Of a stretch of 9,781 nt of DNA, positions 6,093 to 9,781 are shown piece by piece (positions within the stretch are counted from its first letter, which is position 1; each line of letters begins with the position of its first letter). Under the pieces are notes generated by a model, which was not told the DNA's origin, searched no databases, and was given only the letters and a program-made list of their open reading frames with translations. The translations under genes were made by a program, and so were the position numbers. This DNA comes from Spirochaetaceae bacterium (GTDB lineage: Bacteria > Spirochaetota > Spirochaetia > Treponematales > Breznakiellaceae). The stretch lies in assembly GCA_031280705.1 (NCBI GenBank), contig JAITGJ010000292.1:1-9781 (forward strand), given 5' to 3'.

Positions 6093-6712
6093 ACGCGCTG
6101 GTGTCTCTCGCGGTATTCGCGGGCGTTTCCCTCAATTTATTCGTACAGTTCGGGACGGGCATTCAGGATTTCCGCCTGGGCGGGCGGTTTTCCGCGCTGC
6201 TCTGGCAGGGAATGGCCCGCTTTGTTACGGTGCTCCTCTTCTGGTGCCTTTTTTCCGGGGTATTTCCCTCCCCCTCAGGGGCGTATATCGAATACTTTTT
6301 GGCGTTTCCCCTGATTTTCGCCGTGGGGATGGGCCTTGAACGAATGGCAAAGCGGTTTTCAGCGGCGGATGCCGCCACGGAAGCGTCCGGCGCGGAAACG
6401 CCGGCGGGCCAGACGCCGCCCGCCGGGGCAATTTTCACCGTAACCAATGCGTGGATAGGGCAGACCTTTGTCGCGCTGATGCTTACCCTGCGTCTTGCCG
6501 CCTCCTTCGCGGAGGCGCTGGTACTGTCGTTGTCTTTCGCCCTGGGGAATCTGTTCGCCCTCTTCCTGCTCCGGGCCATTCAGCGGCGGGCGGCCCTGGA
6601 AAAAATTCCCGCGTTCCTCGCGGGCACGCCATTCGCGTTCATTTCCATCGCCCTGATTTCGCTTATTTTTGGGGCGCTGGGGGGGCTTTTTTTCAGCCTT
6701 ACCTTTCCCTAG
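6089..6712 (+). CDS. rnfA: RnfA-like membrane subunit missing both Fe-S cysteines
   Basis: This 207-residue hydrophobic protein aligns with RnfA at both ends. The N-terminal SLNLFVQFGTGIQDF (14-28) matches the family's VNNFVLSRFLGICPF. The C-terminal IPAFLAGTPFAFISIALISLIFGALGGL (173-200) matches VPxxFxGxPIALITAGLMSLAFxGFxGL, shown here only as position-by-position agreement. The cluster cysteines are gone: GICPF reads GIQDF (Gln26), and TTNCAVLG reads TVTNAWIG (Ala121). The only cysteine is Cys53, in a different helix. An Ala/Thr/Pro-rich insertion at about 90-113 enlarges the loop between helices. GGGGAGGAAAAACC precedes the ATG, which overlaps the rnfE stop. The gene ends in TAG, and no rnfB follows, although rnfB commonly ends such operons. 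No clear intrinsic terminator separates it from the next gene 123 bases on. Confidence 0.8.
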   Translation: MNALVSLAVFAGVSLNLFVQFGTGIQDFRLGGRFSALLWQGMARFVTVLLFWCLFSGVFPSPSGAYIEYFLAFPLIFAVGMGLERMAKRFSAADAATEASGAETPAGQTPPAGAIFTVTNAWIGQTFVALMLTLRLAASFAEALVLSLSFALGNLFALFLLRAIQRRAALEKIPAFLAGTPFAFISIALISLIFGALGGLFFSLTFP

Positions 6713-6820
6713 GTCAAATACGTCAACTAATAGTGTGATTCGGCGGTACGGCCCGGAACGGCGATTTCTGCCGCGCCTGATAACGTAATGCTTTTCAGAA
6801 CGGGGAAAGTTGGCTAAAAT

Positions 6821-6827
6821 GGAGGGA
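6821..6827 (+). promoter_or_regulatory. Strong ribosome-binding site of the GH57-like gene
   Basis: GGAGGGA lies 8 bases before ATG 6836 and fixes that start. TAAAAT (6815-6820) directly before it looks like a -10 box, but a transcript begun there would lack the Shine-Dalgarno sequence. It is therefore probably not the promoter, and transcription may come from further upstream, possibly from the rnf operon. Confidence 0.6.
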
Positions 6828-6835
6828 CAATTACC

Positions 6836-8860
6836 ATGGAAAAACCGTTAAGCATTTTTGTCGGTACCACGAATCATGTCCCCTTTGGCGCGGATGACGG
6901 CGAGTTTGAAATGGTATACACACGGAAGCTCAAACCCTTTATTATCGCGCTAAACAACTTCCCCAAAATCAAGGCGGCCCTCCACTACTCAGGCGTGCTC
7001 CTCCACTGGATTGAAAAGGCCCACCCGGAATTCCTGATGCTTATCGGCGAGCTTGTTTCCCGCCGTCAGGTTGAGCTGATCGGCGGCGGCTTTTACGAAC
7101 CCCTCTTTCCCCTTATCCCCGCCCAGGACCGGATCGGCCAGATTGAAATGCTCACCACCTATATTCGTAAACAGTTCGGCAAGCGGCCCCTGGGCTGCTG
7201 GCTTCCCGCCGCCGCCTGGGATCAGAGCCTGGTGGGAACGCTCAATACCTGCGGCATGGCGTATACCTTTCTCCGGGAGGAACAATTCCTCCAGGCGGGC
7301 CTGTCCGGGGAGGACCTCTACGCCCCCTGCGTTACCGAGGATCAGGGAAAACTTCTTACGGTGATTCCGGTCTTGCGGCGTCTTACGCGGGAGGCAAAGG
7401 CCGGTTCCGTGTTCAGTCTGCTTGAACAAGAAGCCGCGCGGACGCCTTCCGGCGCGGGGCGGCTTATCACGCTCTGCCCCGACTGTTTCGCGGAGGACCA
7501 TGACGCGGAGGAGACGGGCCTGACCCGCTTTTTTGAGGACCTTGCCCGCGCCGAGCCGTTTGCGGACTTTATCACTCCCTCGGCAGTCGCCCGGATAAAA
7601 CGCCGCCGCACGCGGGCGTATTTTCCCCCGTCGTCAGAATTGTCTTTTGCCGGGAAGGACCCGAAGGGTGCGGCGTCGCCAACTATGGCGTCGCCAAGTA
7701 TGGCGTCGCCAAGTATGGCGTCGCCGTTACCGGCGAAGACGCCAAAACAGCTCCTGCTCCGCTATCCCGAAGCGAACGGTATTTACGCCAAGGTGATGCA
7801 TACCCACCTTCTTATCCACCAGCTTCGGGGCGACAAAGCGCGGAAGCAGAGCGCCCAGGAAGAGCTCTGGAAGGGTCAGGGTTATGCGGCGTTCTGCCAT
7901 ACCGAAGGCGGCGGCATCTTTCGCAATACCGTGCGGAACGCCGCGTATCGCGCCCTGGTGGAAGCGGAAAGGACCACCCGCAAACGGGGGGTTTTTATCC
8001 CGTCGCTTATGACGTTTGACTTCGACCTTGACGGCGAAGACGAGTACCTGTTCCAGGTGGAACACATCAACTGTTATGTAAAGGCGCGGGGCGCGGCCAT
8101 TTTCGAGTTTGACTTTATTCCCCGCTCGTGGAACTACCTTGATACATTCAGCGCGCCGTCTGACTCCGCGTCCGTTCCCGCCGCGCGCCGTATGTCCTTC
8201 GCGGACATGCTCGCGCCGGTATCCATCCCCCTTGCGGCCCTTGCCGGAACGGACGGCATACCCGGCGGCGTGCGCGTCTGTTCCGGCGAAGACTGGGACG
8301 CGGGCGGCGCGGACAAAGTAAAAAAGAAGGCAGCTTTTTTGCTCGGCCCGCGCGCGGACGGTCCCTTTGCCGCCGCCGCCCTCAGAAAAGAGTACCACCT
8401 CAAACGGGATTCCCTCACGGTGCGCTACACCATCACCAACCGGGGAGCGGAACAGCTTATATGCAATTTTATTCCCCGCATCGATCTTTCCTTCCCCGGT
8501 GAAGACGACCGGTGCCTTCGTATCTTCCGGCTCCTTCCCCAGGGGGAAAGCCCCTCAAAAGACACGGAGAAATCCGCGCCGCCCGTTTCACGGGAGGCGC
8601 TGGTTCCCGATCCGTCCGGCGTCATCACCGGTTCGGCCTCCGCCGTTGAATTTCAGGACCTGAAAAACGAAGTTATTATCACGCTGACCGCCGACCGGAT
8701 ATTCAACGCGGCGATTGTCCCCGTGCGGGTACCCGCGCCGGTTTACGGAACGGAAACGCCGCTCTACCAGTCCACCTGCCTGCTACCCGCCCAAACGCTG
8801 GACCTCGCGCCCGATGCGGCCTTTACCGCGGAATTTATCCTGAAGCTTCTTTCTCATTAG
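6836..8860 (+). CDS. GH57 family / 4-alpha-glucanotransferase-like protein with apparently lost nucleophile
   Basis: This 674-residue protein follows the layout of Thermococcus litoralis 4-alpha-glucanotransferase (GH57 barrel, then DUF1925 and DUF1926 regions). Matching stretches are FVGTTNHVPFG (8-18), ALHYSGVLLHWIE (48-60), GGFYEPLFPLIP (84-95), RIGQIEMLTTYIRKQFG (99-115), LLRYPEANGIYAKVM just after residue 300, and a C-terminal beta-rich part beginning near FDFDLDGEDEYLFQVE. The family enzymes move alpha-1,4-glucan segments. The key positions are altered: the HxHQP motif reads TNHVP, and WLTERVW, holding the nucleophile Glu, reads WLPAAAW (122-128, Ala125). The HDDGE motif reads CPDCF (214-218), keeping one Asp (216). 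The GGG in CHTEGGGIF matches the family's WHGxFGG. It may bind glucan without turning it over. A proline/serine-rich insert near 265-305 carries a tandem repeat. The length is near that of the known enzyme (659). There is no signal peptide, so it is probably cytoplasmic. Confidence 0.85.
   Translation: MEKPLSIFVGTTNHVPFGADDGEFEMVYTRKLKPFIIALNNFPKIKAALHYSGVLLHWIEKAHPEFLMLIGELVSRRQVELIGGGFYEPLFPLIPAQDRIGQIEMLTTYIRKQFGKRPLGCWLPAAAWDQSLVGTLNTCGMAYTFLREEQFLQAGLSGEDLYAPCVTEDQGKLLTVIPVLRRLTREAKAGSVFSLLEQEAARTPSGAGRLITLCPDCFAEDHDAEETGLTRFFEDLARAEPFADFITPSAVARIKRRRTRAYFPPSSELSFAGKDPKGAASPTMASPSMASPSMASPLPAKTPKQLLLRYPEANGIYAKVMHTHLLIHQLRGDKARKQSAQEELWKGQGYAAFCHTEGGGIFRNTVRNAAYRALVEAERTTRKRGVFIPSLMTFDFDLDGEDEYLFQVEHINCYVKARGAAIFEFDFIPRSWNYLDTFSAPSDSASVPAARRMSFADMLAPVSIPLAALAGTDGIPGGVRVCSGEDWDAGGADKVKKKAAFLLGPRADGPFAAAALRKEYHLKRDSLTVRYTITNRGAEQLICNFIPRIDLSFPGEDDRCLRIFRLLPQGESPSKDTEKSAPPVSREALVPDPSGVITGSASAVEFQDLKNEVIITLTADRIFNAAIVPVRVPAPVYGTETPLYQSTCLLPAQTLDLAPDAAFTAEFILKLLSH
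7673..7725 (+). repeat. In-frame 15-bp tandem repeat, about 3.5 copies
   Basis: The unit GCGTCGCCAAGTATG occurs at 7688-7702 and 7703-7717, once with one change at 7673-7687 (AAC for AAG), and as a partial GCGTCGCC at 7718-7725. It encodes ASPxM pentapeptides (from residue 280) inside a linker insertion of the GH57-like protein. As 15 is a multiple of three, copy changes would keep the frame. Confidence 0.95.
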
Positions 8861-8864
8861 GGAG

Positions 8865-8895
8865 AACCTCTAAAAACCGGTTGTTTTCAGAGGTT
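8865..8895. repeat. Imperfect palindrome after the GH57-like gene
   Basis: AACCTCT (8865-8871) pairs with AGAGGTT (8889-8895). After one mismatch, AAAAC (8873-8877) pairs with GTTTT (8883-8887) around a 5-base loop. It lies 4 bases after the stop codon at 8860 and may end the transcript, though no long T-run follows. It shares the core CTCTAAAAAC (8868-8877) with the larger palindrome at 8934-8991. Confidence 0.8.
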
Positions 8896-8933
8896 CCCTT
8901 GCGGTTTCTCGCCCTATGGGCCGCGAAACACGT

Positions 8934-8991
8934 ATTTTTAATTTGGGCATCTCTAAAAACTTCAGTTTTTAGAGATGCCCAAATTAAAAAT
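8934..8991. repeat. Perfect palindrome with 28-bp arms
   Basis: Positions 8934-8961 are the exact reverse complement of 8964-8991, with only TC between. The element is AT-rich at its ends and centre, unlike the surrounding DNA. It contains CTCTAAAAAC (8951-8960) and its complement, also found in the hairpin at 8865-8895. Perfect arms imply recent origin, gene conversion or selection. It may be a small mobile palindromic repeat or a strong bidirectional transcription barrier. Confidence 0.95.
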
Positions 8992-9164
8992 TTACCCGCG
9001 GGATGTTTGACAAAGGCCGGATCTTGCCGGCAATACCGCAGACTGCCGGCCGCGTTTCCGGCGTAACCGTGGGAGAAGATTGTTGTTCCGGCGGCTGTTC
9101 TTCTCATAAACAATCCATGTTAGCCCGCAGGCGAAAAAGCGTCAAGGGATTATGCCCTTTCCGG

Positions 9165-9188
9165 CAGGGTTCCTGCATTTACTTTTCC
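9165..9188 (+). repeat. Left terminal inverted repeat of the IS remnant
   Basis: The sequence begins CAGGGTTCCTGCATTTA and ends TTTTCC. It matches the right end in inverted orientation with one substitution and one single-base gap over about 23 positions. The outer part also folds on itself (GCAGG/CCTGC). Confidence 0.85.
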
Positions 9189-9229
9189 TGGAAAGTGGTA
9201 AGATACGAGCTGTATCGGAGGGAGGGAAA

Positions 9230-9694
9230 ATGGATATAGCGCGATTACAGGAAAAGCCGGGGAGCATACCGGGCCCCCGGCGGCGGCGGGGGAACTTGCG
9301 GCACAAACGGGAAGACATTCCGGTCATCGGGCCGGCAGCCTTGTTATGCAACGGGGAAGACTTCGAGGATATGGAAGCCTTCGGGCAGGAACGGAAAGCG
9401 GAACCGAGGAAGTTTCTGGAACTGCCCGAGGGGATACCGGACGAGAGCACGTTTTTGCGGGTGTTCCGGCGGATGCATCCGAAAGAACTGTCGGCGTACC
9501 TGTGCATGGGTAATGGAAGCGAGGGAACTGGGGCAGCCCGAGGCGAACATTGATGGGAAAACGATACGGGGGAGCGGGAAGCGCGGGCGGTAACGGATAT
9601 CGGCCGGCTGGAGGGGAAGGGCAATTGGAAAGACCTGAAAACGATAATACAGAGGCTGTTGCAAGAAGAACTGCAAGAGCCTCTGCAAAAGTAA
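9230..9694 (+). pseudogene. ISAs1-family transposase, frameshifted with internal deletion and lost C-terminus
   Basis: ATG 9230 follows GGAGGGAAA. The first segment (9230 to about 9506) encodes the N-terminal ISAs1-associated domain, with IPGPRRRRGN, a DFEDMEAFGQ stretch, and GIPDESTFLRVFRRMHP. Near 9505-9510 the family sequence changes frame and continues as ELGQPEANIDGKTIRGSG, holding the first DDE aspartate. Near 9570-9590 it jumps, back in the first frame, to REARAVTDIGRLEGKGNWKDLKTII. In intact proteins this lies over 100 residues further on, after the second catalytic Asp. The frame stops at TAA 9692-9694, without the catalytic Glu region. At least one frameshift, one internal deletion and a C-terminal loss are therefore present, and the transposase is inactive. 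Confidence 0.85.
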
Positions 9695-9714
9695 CCGACT
9701 TTTGCAACAGGCTC
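9652..9714. repeat. Overlapping alternative hairpins at the 3' end of the IS remnant
   Basis: TGCAAAAGT (9684-9692) pairs with ACTTTTGCA (9698-9706), loop AACCG. The stem continues after a small bulge as GAGCCT (9677-9682) with AGGCTC (9709-9714). The same left arm can instead pair upstream: GAGGCT (9652-9657) with AGCCTC (9678-9683) and TGCA with TGCA. The transposase frame stops in this structure. It may be an inserted palindromic repeat, the scar of the C-terminal deletion, or a terminator native to the IS. Confidence 0.7.
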
Positions 9715-9723
9715 GTTATCTTC

Positions 9724-9746
9724 GGAAAATAAATGCAGGAGCCCTG
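9724..9746 (-). repeat. Right terminal inverted repeat of the IS remnant
   Basis: On the minus strand it reads CAGGGCTCCTGCATTTA then TTTTCC, pairing with the left end at 9165-9188. It fixes the right boundary at about 9746. Confidence 0.85.
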
Positions 9747-9781
9747 CCCAGGGCCAGCGCATATAAACTTTTTATGGGGGG

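Larger units (their letters stand above)
8861..9164. other. Non-coding region with hairpins between the GH57-like gene and the IS remnant
   Basis: No convincing gene is found. It holds the two palindromes listed separately, an intermediate hairpin (GGTTTC...GAAACA region with GCCC/GGGC, about 8904-8929), and an AAGGG/CCCTT hairpin at about 9144-9158. A TTGACA hexamer (9007-9012) followed 18 bases later by CAATAC is promoter-like but weak. Small open frames on both strands cross the palindromes and look spurious. Confidence 0.6.
9165..9746 (+). mobile_element. Decayed, internally deleted ISAs1-family insertion sequence
   Basis: The element is bounded by imperfect terminal inverted repeats starting CAGGG, as is usual in this family. 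It contains a broken ISAs1-type transposase. At 582 bases it is about half the usual 1.2-1.3 kb, which fits the missing central and C-terminal parts of the transposase. I see no convincing direct repeat at the flanks (9156-9164 against 9747-9755), so the insertion is old or rearranged. It cannot move by itself but might be moved by a related intact transposase. Confidence 0.8.

Noticed and set aside
7673..7725. Short direct repeats that could suggest a CRISPR array
   Set aside because: The units are 15 bases, contiguous with no spacers, and lie in frame inside a gene.
8835..9113. Minus-strand open frame of 92 codons
   Set aside because: It starts in the palindrome-rich spacer and runs through both palindromes into the end of the GH57-like gene; it reads repeat sequence rather than a protein.
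9003..9239. Open frame with a Cys-rich stretch (EDCCSGGCSS)
   Set aside because: No ribosome-binding site or known family; it crosses the left IS end and runs out of frame through the transposase start.

Overview
The window is GC-rich bacterial DNA with strong G/C bias at third codon positions. Every convincing gene lies on the + strand. An Rnf-type gene cluster, GH57-like, divergent-PAP2 and ISAs1 genes, and many AT-rich palindromic repeats together suggest a spirochaete, perhaps a gut-type member of the Treponema group. That assignment is inference from style and gene content; no rRNA or other marker gene is present.

Layout. Positions 1-392 hold a possible end of an upstream gene, a run of hairpins and a perfect -35 box. 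Positions 393-863 encode a divergent PAP2 (YuiD-like) membrane protein. Positions 931-2469 encode a 512-residue multi-spanning membrane protein of unknown family. Positions 2554-6712 hold five overlapping, translationally coupled genes in the order rnfC-rnfD-rnfG-rnfE-rnfA. Positions 6836-8860 encode a GH57/4-alpha-glucanotransferase-like protein. Positions 8861-9164 are non-coding and hold two related palindromes, one with a perfect 28-bp arm. Positions 9165-9746 are a decayed, internally deleted ISAs1-family insertion sequence with both terminal inverted repeats recognisable.

The main observation is that the Rnf-like operon keeps the family's folds and gene order but appears to have lost most of its redox equipment. 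By eye, RnfC keeps both [4Fe-4S] motifs but lacks the NADH/FMN signatures. RnfD and RnfG lack the threonine motifs that carry covalent FMN. RnfA lacks both cysteines, and RnfE one of two, that hold the intramembrane [2Fe-2S] cluster. No rnfB follows. All five reading frames are intact and tightly coupled, so this looks like a maintained, repurposed complex rather than a decaying one. The next gene shows the same pattern: a full-length GH57-family protein whose nucleophile glutamate position reads alanine. Together they may form a conserved set of redox-silent Rnf plus pseudo-glucanotransferase of unknown purpose. All alignments were made from memory against family motifs and need a real alignment.
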